From Ectothiorhodospira magna (GTDB lineage Bacteria > Pseudomonadota > Gammaproteobacteria > Ectothiorhodospirales > Ectothiorhodospiraceae), in assembly GCF_900110965.1 (NCBI RefSeq), contig NZ_FOFO01000001.1, forward strand, positions 1-64,000: DNA of 64,000 nucleotides, read 5' to 3'. Of the stretch, positions 1 through 9,813 are shown in pieces; within the stretch, counting starts at the first letter, position 1; each line of letters begins with the position of its first letter. A program made the translations under genes and the position numbers. The notes under the pieces were generated by a model. That model was not told where the DNA came from. It saw nothing but the letters and a program-made list of their open reading frames with translations, and did no database searches.

Positions 1-85
1 CAAAGCGCACCGCGCCGAACTGGCAGTTCAGAAATGCCGCCTGTTCGGTCGTGGGGTAGATGCGTATCTTTGTGGCCTTCAGCAT
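1..85 (-). CDS. tnpB: TnpB (IS200/IS605 family OrfB), N-terminal part only
   Basis: The first 28 codons of a leftward gene that leaves the window at base 1, starting from an ATG at 83-85. The peptide opens MLKATKIRIYPT, continues with EQAAFLN and ends QFGAVRF, which is the conserved N-terminal helix-turn-helix opening of TnpB, the RNA-guided nuclease of IS200/IS605-type elements. Just upstream of the gene, positions 105-126 contain a short inverted repeat (ATAGC/GCTAT arms) that could be the left-end hairpin of the element. Whether the gene is intact, and whether a tnpA partner or guide RNA follows, lies outside the window. The family call is firm for so short a fragment because the opening motif is distinctive. 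Confidence 0.75.
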   Translation of the reverse strand, partial: MLKATKIRIYPTTEQAAFLNCQFGAVRF

Positions 86-220
86 GTCAGTGCTCGCTGC
101 TACAATAGCCATAGATTAAAAGCTATAACGGGGGATTTCAAGTGAGTGCGGATGCAGTCTACCGACGAGGGCGGCACAGCGTCACAACGTTGAAAGCCTA
201 TGTTCAGGGGCAGAAGACAC

Positions 221-246
221 AAAAATAGGGCCGCTTGCGCGGCCCC
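221..246 (-). terminator. Rho-independent terminator of rluB
   Basis: A GC-rich hairpin with arms GGGCCGC/GCGGCCC and a TTGC loop lies at 228-245. On the minus strand it is followed by a run of T residues (seen as A at 221-225 on the plus strand). It sits 66 bases past the rluB stop codon in the correct orientation. Confidence 0.8.
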
Positions 247-311
247 CGCTGACCTCCCCGCCCGAGTGGGCGAGGGTTCACGCGGGTTTTTGCTGAGTCG
301 GCTGATGGGGT

Positions 312-1109
312 TCACCGCCGGGGTGGTGCGCCCCGTCGGGTTTTGGGGGGGCGGATGACACGGGCCTTGCGGGGTGGTTTCCAGGACAGGCCCGCCTGCT
401 GATACAGGGCCTTCATTTCCTGGAACTCCAGTTCCCGCCAGCGCCCCAGCCGCAGCCCGGTTCCCAGCTGAATACAGCCGTAGCGCACCCGGATCAGGCG
501 GCTGACCGTGATTCCCTGGGATTCCCACAGGCGCCGCACTTCCCGGTTACGGCCTTCCTTGAGGGTGACATGGTACCAATGATTGGCACCGGTTCCCCCG
601 GCCTCCCGGATATCATCGAAGCGAGCCGGACCGTCTTCGAGGGTCACCCCGGCCAGTAACTGCTGAATCACTGCCGGTTCTACCGTACCCAGCACCCGCA
701 CCGCATATTCCCGCTCCACCTCGGTGGAAGGGTGCATGAGCCGGTTGGCCAATTCGCCATCGGTGGTGAACAGCAGCAATCCGGAGGTATTCAGGTCCAG
801 CCGGCCAATGCTCACCCAGCGTCCCTGGCGCAACCGGGGCAGGTGTTCAAACACGGTGGGGCGACCTTCTGGATCGGCGCGGGTAGTCACCTCCCCCTCC
901 GGCTTGTGATAAACCACCACCCGTGGGGCAGGCGCCTCAACGGAAACGGGGCGGCCACGCACAGTCACCTGATCTTCCGGGCCGGCCTGATCCCCCAACT
1001 GGGCTACCTTGCCATTGACGGTCACCAGGCCCTGAGCGATCCACCGCTCCACCTCACGACGTGAACCCAGACCCGCCTGGGCCAGCAATTTGTGGAGACG
1101 TTCAGCCAT
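312..1109 (-). CDS. rluB: 23S rRNA pseudouridine synthase RluB
   Basis: A 265-residue protein of the RsuA/RluB/RluE/RluF family, which converts one uridine of 23S rRNA (U2605 in E. coli) to pseudouridine. Residues 1-50 form an S4 RNA-binding domain (RLHKLLAQAGLGSRR), and the catalytic domain carries the GRLDLNTSGLLL motif with the nucleophilic aspartate at residue 105. The C-terminal 25 residues are rich in arginine, lysine and proline, as is common in RluB and probably helps RNA contact. The ATG at 1107-1109 places the S4 domain exactly at the N-terminus. A clear terminator follows at 221-246. RluE and RluF are alternative paralogues, but the length and basic tail favour RluB. Confidence 0.93.
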   Translation of the reverse strand: MAERLHKLLAQAGLGSRREVERWIAQGLVTVNGKVAQLGDQAGPEDQVTVRGRPVSVEAPAPRVVVYHKPEGEVTTRADPEGRPTVFEHLPRLRQGRWVSIGRLDLNTSGLLLFTTDGELANRLMHPSTEVEREYAVRVLGTVEPAVIQQLLAGVTLEDGPARFDDIREAGGTGANHWYHVTLKEGRNREVRRLWESQGITVSRLIRVRYGCIQLGTGLRLGRWRELEFQEMKALYQQAGLSWKPPRKARVIRPPKTRRGAPPRR

Positions 1110-1167
1110 TTTTATACTTAACTCGCGTTCTCAAACCGCTAGTGTACTGACCTGCCCCCCCTTTCCG

Positions 1168-3342
1168 CTACCGATTATCCCCCGCCCCGTCCGCCCATAG
1201 GGGCGACGAAATAAAATCCGCCAGAAAAGGACTGGGCACCCCGGAGCAGGATACGAACAGCTGGCGGATGGCCCGGGTGGCAGCGACGTGGAACAAGGCC
1301 CGTTCCGTCAGCTCGCTGGCCCGTTGCTCGGTGGGATCGGTGGAACGCTGCATTTCCTGACGCAGGGGCAGCACGTCCTGATTCACCGCCATGATCAGCA
1401 CATGACGGAACTCCAGACCCTTGATCCGGTGCATGGTGGCCAGCCGCACCCCATCATGGCCACGGGCATCGGCCTGCTTGCGGCTGAGACGATGGGTGTG
1501 GATGCCCGCCGCCGACAACGCCTGCTCACAGGCATCCAGCAGGGCATTGGTCCTGGCCACCACACAAATATCACCAGGGCCTTCACCCTCCCCCTTCAGA
1601 TCGGATAGGGTCTCCACCAGGAAGGCCAGTTCCTCGGCCAGGGCGGCAAACCGCCGGATCACCGGCGGCCTGCCGTGCATCAGGGAACGGCAATCACTGC
1701 CCCGATCCTCGCCGCCATCCAGATCATCCACGGTTTGCCCTTCCAGCAGGGCGGTGGCAAAACGGCGAATCTCCTCGGTGGTCCGGTAATTGATCCTGAG
1801 CTTGCGACTGCGACCCCGGACCTCAATGCCGCAGTCACTCAAGGCATACCGACGGCGGTAAATGCGCTGATGCCCGTCGCCAACAATGAACAGATCGTTT
1901 TTCCCCTGGGGCACCATGCGCCGCAACAGGGCCATCACCTGCGGCCCCATGTCCTGGGCCTCGTCCACCACCACGGCGGCGTAAGGGGGCGGCACCTGGT
2001 CGGAGGCCAGCACATCGGCGGCATCCTGGGTGGCATCCTCGCTGGTCCGCAAGCCGCGCTGATGCAACTGAATCCGCAATGTCTCGAATACAGGCCAGAT
2101 GGCCGCCCGCTGCGGACGGGTCAGGGGCACCCCCCGCCCCGTCCGTCTGGCACGAAAATACTGGCGTTCATCGGTCACCCGCTGGGGCAGGATGACCCGC
2201 TCCCACTCGTCCCGATAAAAACTCTCCGGCAAATCCGGGTCAACCGGGCGGGCATCCAGGGCCAGCCGCCAGCAATGCCGGTACTGCTCGTGACCTTCAT
2301 ACACAATCTGGTGGGGATACTGTCTGGATTTGAGAAACCGACTCACCCAGGCGTCAATGTGAATGACCTCGATTCGGGCCAGTTCCTCCGGGGTGCAGAT
2401 GTGGCGCAGATTCTCCTGAATATCCACCGCCAGATTGGCGGTGAAGGTGGTGAACAGCACCCGGCCCGGCGTCGCCTCCGCCCCACGACGCACCAGCCAC
2501 CGGGCACGGTGCATGGCCACCACCGTCTTGCCGGTACCGGCGCCACCCAATACCCGCACCGGCCCGGCCACATCCCACGCCACCAGACGACGCTGGGTGG
2601 GATGCAGGAAAATCCGCCATTTCTCCAAAGGCGCCGACAGCATCCCCTCCAGGGCCTGATCATCCTCCACCACACAGAAACTGCGCCGGGTCTGTTCCCG
2701 CTGCAGGGCACCGGCAAAATCGCTGGTATCCACCGCCGCCGCCTGGGGCGCCCCATACTCCTGCAGGATGTCCTGCACATCAGAGCCAGCGGCAATCAGA
2801 TACAACGCCTCGAAGGCTTCCCTGGGCAACCGGGCCTCGGCCTGCTCCAGCGCCTCTTCCGAGGTGATGCCCTTGACCAGGTCCAGCAGGGTCTCGGGCA
2901 CCCCCAGACGCAGATATTCACGGTCCCTGAGATTGAACAGGGGCCTCTGGCCGGTATCGACAAAGGACTGGGACGGTAAGGCCGGAGCCTCCAGCACGGT
3001 GGCATCGAGCAACTGCAAACTGCCGGTTTCCGGATGAATCCGGCAGGCATGACGCCGTGCCCAGTCGTAGGCGGCATCATGCTTGTCCACCCACAGCAGC
3101 ACATACACGTTCCCCTGGGTCGGGCTGAGGATAATGCCCCGGTAGTCCTGATCCACCCGCACGGAACGAAAATGGGGGTCCGCCGCATCCCGTATCTTCT
3201 CGTAGTTGATGCCGCTGCTGCGGGGATCATTGCGAAACTTGGTGACAAACCCCATCACCTTGCGCTGCTGGGTCTTGGGAATCCGGGCATAGGACTCCAG
3301 AAAATCCATTGACAATGCCACCGTTGGCTGCAAATCACTCAC
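1168..3342 (-). CDS. RelE-like domain fused to UvrD/Rep-type superfamily 1 helicase
   Basis: A 724-residue protein. Residues 1-100 resemble a RelE/ParE toxin fold (FRSVRVDQDYRGIIL, then VYVLLWVDKHDAAYDW). The rest is a superfamily 1A helicase: Walker A GGAGTGKT near residue 268, Walker B VVVDEAQD near 460 and a motif VI-like stretch HVAATRAIRQLFV near 690. Such enzymes move 3'-5' on single-stranded DNA. The gene starts only 4 bases after the stop of the giant helicase gene upstream, so the two are surely co-transcribed. The fusion occurs in defence-associated helicases; whether the RelE-like part still cuts RNA or only binds is unknown. No terminator is obvious between this gene and rluB. Confidence 0.8.
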   Translation of the reverse strand: MSDLQPTVALSMDFLESYARIPKTQQRKVMGFVTKFRNDPRSSGINYEKIRDAADPHFRSVRVDQDYRGIILSPTQGNVYVLLWVDKHDAAYDWARRHACRIHPETGSLQLLDATVLEAPALPSQSFVDTGQRPLFNLRDREYLRLGVPETLLDLVKGITSEEALEQAEARLPREAFEALYLIAAGSDVQDILQEYGAPQAAAVDTSDFAGALQREQTRRSFCVVEDDQALEGMLSAPLEKWRIFLHPTQRRLVAWDVAGPVRVLGGAGTGKTVVAMHRARWLVRRGAEATPGRVLFTTFTANLAVDIQENLRHICTPEELARIEVIHIDAWVSRFLKSRQYPHQIVYEGHEQYRHCWRLALDARPVDPDLPESFYRDEWERVILPQRVTDERQYFRARRTGRGVPLTRPQRAAIWPVFETLRIQLHQRGLRTSEDATQDAADVLASDQVPPPYAAVVVDEAQDMGPQVMALLRRMVPQGKNDLFIVGDGHQRIYRRRYALSDCGIEVRGRSRKLRINYRTTEEIRRFATALLEGQTVDDLDGGEDRGSDCRSLMHGRPPVIRRFAALAEELAFLVETLSDLKGEGEGPGDICVVARTNALLDACEQALSAAGIHTHRLSRKQADARGHDGVRLATMHRIKGLEFRHVLIMAVNQDVLPLRQEMQRSTDPTEQRASELTERALFHVAATRAIRQLFVSCSGVPSPFLADFISSPLWADGAGDNR

Positions 3343-3346
3343 GCAC

Positions 3347-6300
3347 TCACCTCTTGGTCCCCTGACTCAAATGTTCCACCAGCCGGTCGGCCACCGGGTC
3401 ATCCAGTCCCACCAGCACGGTCCAGCCCATGGCCCGCCATCGGTCCAGATCCGCCTCATCGCCGTCCAGCATCACCCCCACCCGGTCCATGGGCCAGGCC
3501 AGCTCCAGCTCCGGCAACACCTCGCCCCGGTCATCCAGCAACTCCAGACCCACCTCCGGCAAGGGCAGATCCCGCTGGGCCAGCCGCTGCAGCGCCGTCC
3601 CCAACAGGGACTGCTGAATCAGCGGCGCCCAATCCGCCGCCGGCTGATCCGGTGCCGGAGACGAAGAAACCGCCACCCGATCCGGGTAGACCCCCGCCTG
3701 CACCCCGCTGGCGCAGGTCAGGTGCAACCGGGGCAAAAACTGTAGCAGGTTGGCCGCCTCCCAGTAGGTGATCCAGCACCGCTCCCAGTCCTTGTCCTGC
3801 ACCCGCAGCCGATCATCCAGACCATGCACCCCCACAAGCTCGGTCTGTAACGGCCCCACCGCCCCGGTCTGGGCCGCCTGCAGGGCAGACAGGGGCAACC
3901 GGACTCCGGTGCAGATCCCGGTCACCGCCGGTTCGCTGCCGGTCAGGGAAGCGCCCAGTACCGCCGGGGCGGTGGACGGGTCTTCGTCCCAGCAGGCCAG
4001 CAAAGCCCCCGGCAAACAGGGCCGCAGATGCGCCAGCAGATGGGCACGACAGGCCCGGTCCCGCACACTGGCCGGTGTCAACCAGCCCAGCGCCCTGGAC
4101 AGGGCAGCCAGTCGCAGGCGTTCCCTATCCTCCCCCTCACCGGCCAGATACATCAGCAGCCAGGCAAAAGATCCCCCCTCCACCACCGACTGATACGCGC
4201 CATGACGCTGCCAGCCGCCAGCGGCGGACAAACCGTCGAAAATCCCCTGCATCACCGGCTGCTGCCCGGCCCCCAGCAGGTTCGCCGCCGGCCGCAGCAG
4301 ACGCTGACCAGAGGCGGGCAGCACATGCCAGCCAAACGTCCACAGCCGGAACCGGCCCGTATCCAGAATGGCCTGCCGCTTGGCGGTGTCATCGGCCATG
4401 CGATCATGGTGATACTGAAATCCATCGGTATAGATCACCACCGGCTGAATCCGCCCCGACTGACGCACTGGCCAGAAGATGAAATCGGGTCGGGTCTCCA
4501 GGGCCACCCCATCCGCCGGACCCAGCCGAGGCTGGGGTTCCAGGGTCCAGGCCCCCGCCTGGGCCGACCCCGGCTGCCGGGCCACGGTGACAAAATAGCC
4601 GGGCTTGCCGTTGACCATCCGTGGCGACAGGCTCACCCCCGGCGTGTTGCCCAGGGCATCCACAAACCGCTGTTCCAGTTCGCTTTCCAGCAAGGCATTG
4701 AGGGTCACCCCGCCCAGGCTGTCGATCCTCTCCAGGGCATGGGCCTGGGCCAGTATCCGGCCCAGAATCTCGTCGGCGGCCCGACGGGAAATCTCGTTCA
4801 TCCGGCGACTTTCCCGATAGGCCAGCAGACAGGCATAACAGCCATCACGGTGGCTGTCATGGCGACAGGGGCAATGGTGAATCACCTCATGGGCCGCCCG
4901 CAGCACCTGCAACAACGAATCCGGCGCCCGCAACAGCTCCTTGAGATACCCGGTGCCCCCGGGCACGCTGTCATAGAGCACCAGATAATGCTTGCGGGTC
5001 TCGCCGCCGGTGGGTTCCGACTGATGGGCCACCTGGATATGGTCCACATTGCCCTGAAAATACCGTCTCAGCCCCAGATTAAGGGCCGCGATCAGGGAAT
5101 GCAGCCGCTGCCCGCTGCTGCCCACCTCCGCCAGGGGCAACACGATCCGCACCGCCTCGGATTCCAGCTCCCGGAACAGATAGAGGCTGTCAAAAAAATC
5201 CGTCTCCTGCTCCACCGCACCGGGCCGCCGCAGGCGGCAGTCATAAGCATGTTGCTGTCCTGGCCGCCCCGCGCCGGCCCGGCGCCGCACCTTGCCACAG
5301 TGCCGGCACAACTGAAATCCCGGCCTGGAGGCCATATCCCCCGCCACCGCAAACTGCTGATCCTCGGCACCGTGGGGGCCAAAATTCACCTCCCGCAAGG
5401 TCACCCTGGGCAAATACTCAAAACCAAAGGGCATCTGGTCACTGGCGATCCGGTAGGCATGGGTGGCCCCATTGGGGGGCACGTCAATGAGCATCTGCCG
5501 ATTGAAAAACACCGGAGTGCGCTGGTCAGTGTCATCCCCGATCCGGCTGCTACGGTCATCCACGGTGGCAAATACCTGTCGCAATCGCAGCAGGTTGCGG
5601 CGGCGCCCGGCATCGGACCACTGGGGACTGCCGCACCGGGGACAGACCCGATAGGGGTCGCCGCTGATGGCCAGATTCTCCATGTAGTGACAGCGGTCAC
5701 ACAGGCGCCAGGACTGCACCTCGCTGACGGACAGGTCCACCTGATCAATCTCCACCCGCCGGGCCACGGCATAAAACCGGCTGGTGGGGGCCAACTCACT
5801 CAGGGCCACCTGGGCCGGGCGCTGAAACTGCATCGGCTCCCGTTCATAGGACTTGCCGCCCTGGGCCTGTTCCCGCTGGGCCGAAGTCAGTCGGCGCAGG
5901 ATGACCGTGCGCAATGTCACCCCCTCCTCGGGAAAGGCATAGTTGGGCAACAGCCCCTCGTCGGTGAAAAAATTGAGGGTCATGGTTTCCTGCAGGCGCT
6001 GACGCAGAGTACTCAACGCCTTCCGCTCCGCCATCACCCCTTCCAGCTCCGCGGTCACCGCCTCGTCCCTGGGCAGGGCTTCCAGATGTTTTTTCTGGGC
6101 CATCAACCGGTTGATCCGGGCCACCAGAGACTTGCGCTCCTGCACCAGCTGCTGCAACCGGTTGATCACCCGATGGGCCATGCCCCCCACATGCTCCCCC
6201 CCCAGCAAGAACTGCCCCAGATGGTCCCGGGCCGCCTCCGGCAAGGTGGGAAACAGGGCCAGAAAATCCCTTAACAGATCCTCCCGATGGTGCTCGACCC

Positions 6301-9300
6301 ACCGCAGGAACACCAGGGGAAACCGGTCATCGGCCTGGACCTCCACCCCATCCAGCACCCCCTTGAGGGTGGCGGGCATGGCCTCCGCCGCCACCCCCGA
6401 AGCCGCCCAGCGATCAAAACCATAGGCGATCAACTGCCGCTCCAGAACCGCCGTCGCCTGTAAAAACACCCCCGGCGGGCGAATCTCCCCCTGAATCAGG
6501 GCCAGGGGATCGGCATAAAAATACAGATCATGGGGATGGGCATTGGCCACGGTGACGGCCAGGGCATTACCATCCCGACGCCCGGCCCGGCCAATGCGCT
6601 GCAGATAATTGGCCTGCCCCGGCGGCACCGAACACAGCAGCACCGTGGACAGGTCACCGATATCGATCCCCATTTCCAGGGTGGGCGTGGCGGACAGCAG
6701 GTTGATGTCCCAGGGGGTTTCACCGTGGATGAAAGACTGCTCCACCGCCAGCCGCTGGGCCGGCCCCAGCAATGCGCTATGTTCCGAAGGCACCAGCCGC
6801 ACCGGATGGGCCGGCAAATGCCCCCCCGGCAGGGTCGGGGCACCCACGGACGGGGCCAGGGTGCCGGCACAATGGGCATGGAGACAGGGCAACCCCAGCC
6901 AACTGGCCACGGACTCCAGGGGCACCTGCAAACGATGGCCACAGGCATCACAGACCAGTTCCGTCACCGTGGTGGTACAGCGCCACGGGTCTGTGTTCAG
7001 TCCCCAGACCGACGCCCCGGACACGGTACGCTCCAGCAACAGCCCATCCTGGGTCAGGGCGGCCATCACCCGCCCCATCACCTGCCGGTATTCGGCGGAA
7101 GCCAGCACCCGGTCCCCGGTGGCCAGGGTTTTGTTGAACCAGGCCAGATACCAGGACTGGCGCAGCAGATCCTCGAACGACCCACTCACCGGCCCCAGGG
7201 TCAGCAGGGCCGGCGGACGGGCCGCGCCGCCATAGTTGGGCATGTGAGGCGTCCGATACAGCGCATAGGTCTTGCCCCTGGACTGGATATAGTGATCCAG
7301 CATGGGATGATAAAACGCCCCCCGCACCCGGAACCGCCATAACAGCCCCAGCAAAAACCCCTGCACCGACGCCGCCGTCACCCCCCGCAGGGGGCCGACC
7401 TCCTCCCCCAGACGGGCCGCCAGTGAAGTGGCGGTTTCCAGCAGCCGCCGGCCATCCACCGCCACCGCCGCCGTCAGGGTACGCTCCAGGGTTCTGCCGA
7501 TCCGGGCACGCAGCCCGAACCCCTGCAACACCTCCCAGATCAGCCGCTGTTCCACCAGGGCCGGCAGATCGGAACCGGCGGGCAACCGGCCACGGGTCCG
7601 CAGTTCATCATAGTCCCGCAACCACTCCATATTGGGGGCGATGAACGTGCCCACAAAAGCCCCATCACTGCCTGCCAGACTGCGCCAGAACCGGGGCATC
7701 CCCGCCGCCACCAGGGACAGGGACATGCCGTTGCCCTGCATCTGGATGAACCGGCCAATGGCACCCCGCACCAGGGTGCTGTAGGTACGCGCCCCGAAAA
7801 ACCCGGCCCGATGGGCGGCATCCTGCACCGAATCGGAAAAGGCGATCAGCTTGCGGTGATCGTTATGACTGGAGGCGAATAACTGGCCGATCAGCACACT
7901 GGACAGGGATGCCGCCCGAGACCCCATCAGGCTCAGGCCCTGAACCGCACCGCAAAAGGGGCAATCATGGTGACTGCCCAGACGGCGGGCCTCCCCCCGG
8001 CCCTGTTCCCGGCGCATGTCCGGCGTCCATACCGGCACCCGATGATCACCACCGCAACCGGGACAGGCCACCACCGTGGCGTTACGCCCATGCCACTGAC
8101 CGCAATCGGCGCACACCAGCCCCAGCAGCCCCTGGGTCGCCCCCTGGGGTGGTTCCACCAAGGGAAACAGCAGGCAGACATCGGGATGATGGCCGAAATA
8201 GCCCCGATACAAGGTCTGCAAATCCGACTCCAGACGGGATTCCGAAGGATGGCGCAGGGACAGCCAGCCCGCGGCATGACATTCCCGGCAATGGACCACC
8301 GGCAAGCACAGGGGCCGGGTCAGATCCGTCAGATCATCGGCAAACTGCAGCACGGGCCGGGGGGCCACCGAAGCCACCAACCGGCTCAATTCCCGCAGCC
8401 AGGACTGCAGGCGCAGATTGACCAGCGGCAGGGCCGCCCCCTGATCCGGCGACTGGGGCCGTCTGGCCCAGGCCGTCAAAGCCAGCAGACTGTCCAGCCA
8501 CTGCCGGGCCTGTCCCCGGTCAATGCGAAAACGGGCCGCCCAGCGGGCCAGCACCGATTCCACATCCACCATCTGATGGGCCGCCTGCAACATTTCCCGA
8601 AAGGGGGCACATCCCCGCAGACATTCCCCCAGGGCAAACCGGGCCTGCAGGGCCTCGGCGGGATCGGGTGCATCCAGAGGGGGCGCCGCCTCCCCGAACC
8701 ACAGCAGGGCCTGGGCCTGCACATAATCCACCGCCCGCTGGGCATGGGCCATCCCCTGCCCAACCCCGCCCTGGGGCCATTGGGTATGGACCACCTCCGC
8801 GCCGGCCAGGAATTCTTCCGGGGTGAGGCGGTCTTCCTGGATCACCGCCGCCTCGTCAAAGGTGGTGGCAAACACCTGGGCGGCATAGTCTCGCAAAGCC
8901 TGGGCGGATGCCGGGCCGCCGATGGTGGCGGAAGTGCCGACACAGGCCAGGGCGTCCCCCAGTCCCAGCCGTTGCCGCAGGCGTCGCACCAGACAGGCCA
9001 GATCCGTGCCCTGGGCGCCATCGAAGGTATGCAGTTCATCCACCACCAGATAACGCAGACAGCCGGGGTTGTCATGCTGCCAAAGGGGCTGATCCGCCGG
9101 GCGCATGAGCAAAAAATCCAGCATCTTGTAATTGGTGAGCAGGATATCCGGGGGATAGGCCCGCAGGGTGTCGCGGCAGGTGATGACACTATCCTCGGTC
9201 ATCACCTTGCCGGTGCCGTGGCTGGTATCCCCCACATACAGGCCCACGCTGACCCGGCCCCGCAATCCGGGCTGGCGATGGATTTCCCTGGCCAGCCGTC

Positions 9301-9736
9301 GGGCCTGATCCGTGGCCAGGGCATTCATGGGATAGATGATGATGGCCTTGATGCCCCGTTCCCGGCGGCGGGCGCTGTCTTCCAGGATGGGCAGGGAAAA
9401 GCATTCGGTCTTGCCGGACCCGGTGCCGGTGGCCACCAGGGTAGACAGGGGGGTATCGCCGCACAGACGGGAGAAGGCCCGCATCTGGTGTCGATAGGGG
9501 GCAAAGTTCATCTGCACCCGTTCAAAGGGAAGGGTCTCCCCTGCTTCTGTCTGCCGAAAGGGCAGTGCCAGGGTCAGATACGGTCCCTTGAACAGCCCTC
9601 CTGGGGCGTCCAGCAACTCATCCAGCAGGGTGCTGCCATCGTCCCGGCGAAACCCTGGGGTGGCCATGGGGAATGTGGTGCGCAGGAATCGGCGCACCGC
9701 TTCCTGCATTTCGCTTTCCACGATGGAGGGCAGCAT
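3347..9736 (-). CDS. Giant DEAD/DEAH-type helicase with DUF1998 (DrmB/DruE/YprA-like) and putative C-terminal nuclease fold
   Basis: A 2,129-residue protein. Motif I TGTGSGKTE lies near residue 105, a DELH box (VVDELHTFDGAQG) near 235 and TSATIGG near 267. The helicase C lobe has GIDIGDLSTVLLC and QRIGRAGRRDG between about 1010 and 1070. Many CxxC zinc pairs occur along the chain, and a cysteine cluster (CPCRHDSHRDGCYACLLAY) near 1628 marks the DUF1998/MZB region. After it, about 1680-1805, there is an order ESELEQRF, RPDFIFWP, VVIYTDGFQYHHD and LWTFGWHVLP that looks like a PD-(D/E)XK/Vsr-type nuclease. The architecture recalls DruE of Druantia or a fusion of the DISARM DrmA and DrmB functions. 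It is followed 4 bases later by the RelE-UvrD helicase. The exact system name is uncertain. Confidence 0.75.
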   Translation of the reverse strand: MLPSIVESEMQEAVRRFLRTTFPMATPGFRRDDGSTLLDELLDAPGGLFKGPYLTLALPFRQTEAGETLPFERVQMNFAPYRHQMRAFSRLCGDTPLSTLVATGTGSGKTECFSLPILEDSARRRERGIKAIIIYPMNALATDQARRLAREIHRQPGLRGRVSVGLYVGDTSHGTGKVMTEDSVITCRDTLRAYPPDILLTNYKMLDFLLMRPADQPLWQHDNPGCLRYLVVDELHTFDGAQGTDLACLVRRLRQRLGLGDALACVGTSATIGGPASAQALRDYAAQVFATTFDEAAVIQEDRLTPEEFLAGAEVVHTQWPQGGVGQGMAHAQRAVDYVQAQALLWFGEAAPPLDAPDPAEALQARFALGECLRGCAPFREMLQAAHQMVDVESVLARWAARFRIDRGQARQWLDSLLALTAWARRPQSPDQGAALPLVNLRLQSWLRELSRLVASVAPRPVLQFADDLTDLTRPLCLPVVHCRECHAAGWLSLRHPSESRLESDLQTLYRGYFGHHPDVCLLFPLVEPPQGATQGLLGLVCADCGQWHGRNATVVACPGCGGDHRVPVWTPDMRREQGRGEARRLGSHHDCPFCGAVQGLSLMGSRAASLSSVLIGQLFASSHNDHRKLIAFSDSVQDAAHRAGFFGARTYSTLVRGAIGRFIQMQGNGMSLSLVAAGMPRFWRSLAGSDGAFVGTFIAPNMEWLRDYDELRTRGRLPAGSDLPALVEQRLIWEVLQGFGLRARIGRTLERTLTAAVAVDGRRLLETATSLAARLGEEVGPLRGVTAASVQGFLLGLLWRFRVRGAFYHPMLDHYIQSRGKTYALYRTPHMPNYGGAARPPALLTLGPVSGSFEDLLRQSWYLAWFNKTLATGDRVLASAEYRQVMGRVMAALTQDGLLLERTVSGASVWGLNTDPWRCTTTVTELVCDACGHRLQVPLESVASWLGLPCLHAHCAGTLAPSVGAPTLPGGHLPAHPVRLVPSEHSALLGPAQRLAVEQSFIHGETPWDINLLSATPTLEMGIDIGDLSTVLLCSVPPGQANYLQRIGRAGRRDGNALAVTVANAHPHDLYFYADPLALIQGEIRPPGVFLQATAVLERQLIAYGFDRWAASGVAAEAMPATLKGVLDGVEVQADDRFPLVFLRWVEHHREDLLRDFLALFPTLPEAARDHLGQFLLGGEHVGGMAHRVINRLQQLVQERKSLVARINRLMAQKKHLEALPRDEAVTAELEGVMAERKALSTLRQRLQETMTLNFFTDEGLLPNYAFPEEGVTLRTVILRRLTSAQREQAQGGKSYEREPMQFQRPAQVALSELAPTSRFYAVARRVEIDQVDLSVSEVQSWRLCDRCHYMENLAISGDPYRVCPRCGSPQWSDAGRRRNLLRLRQVFATVDDRSSRIGDDTDQRTPVFFNRQMLIDVPPNGATHAYRIASDQMPFGFEYLPRVTLREVNFGPHGAEDQQFAVAGDMASRPGFQLCRHCGKVRRRAGAGRPGQQHAYDCRLRRPGAVEQETDFFDSLYLFRELESEAVRIVLPLAEVGSSGQRLHSLIAALNLGLRRYFQGNVDHIQVAHQSEPTGGETRKHYLVLYDSVPGGTGYLKELLRAPDSLLQVLRAAHEVIHHCPCRHDSHRDGCYACLLAYRESRRMNEISRRAADEILGRILAQAHALERIDSLGGVTLNALLESELEQRFVDALGNTPGVSLSPRMVNGKPGYFVTVARQPGSAQAGAWTLEPQPRLGPADGVALETRPDFIFWPVRQSGRIQPVVIYTDGFQYHHDRMADDTAKRQAILDTGRFRLWTFGWHVLPASGQRLLRPAANLLGAGQQPVMQGIFDGLSAAGGWQRHGAYQSVVEGGSFAWLLMYLAGEGEDRERLRLAALSRALGWLTPASVRDRACRAHLLAHLRPCLPGALLACWDEDPSTAPAVLGASLTGSEPAVTGICTGVRLPLSALQAAQTGAVGPLQTELVGVHGLDDRLRVQDKDWERCWITYWEAANLLQFLPRLHLTCASGVQAGVYPDRVAVSSSPAPDQPAADWAPLIQQSLLGTALQRLAQRDLPLPEVGLELLDDRGEVLPELELAWPMDRVGVMLDGDEADLDRWRAMGWTVLVGLDDPVADRLVEHLSQGTKR

Positions 9737-9813
9737 AGGTTCCTTCCTGGTTAGCTTTGTATGGAATCGAAAGCGTAACGGAAAAGCTATCGCTGTGCTT
9801 GGCCTTGTTAGCG

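Noticed and set aside
100-528. 142-codon minus-strand frame overlapping the end of rluB
   Set aside because: It is proline- and glycine-rich with no family features, and covers the rluB terminator and its 3' end in a different frame.
1675-2979. 434-codon plus-strand frame
   Set aside because: It lies antisense within the RelE-UvrD helicase gene, which has complete motifs; the translation is low-complexity and typical of high-GC antisense frames.
4028-6274. 748-codon plus-strand frame
   Set aside because: Antisense to the giant helicase gene; rich in Q, H, P and G with no domain. The same applies to 7967-9754.
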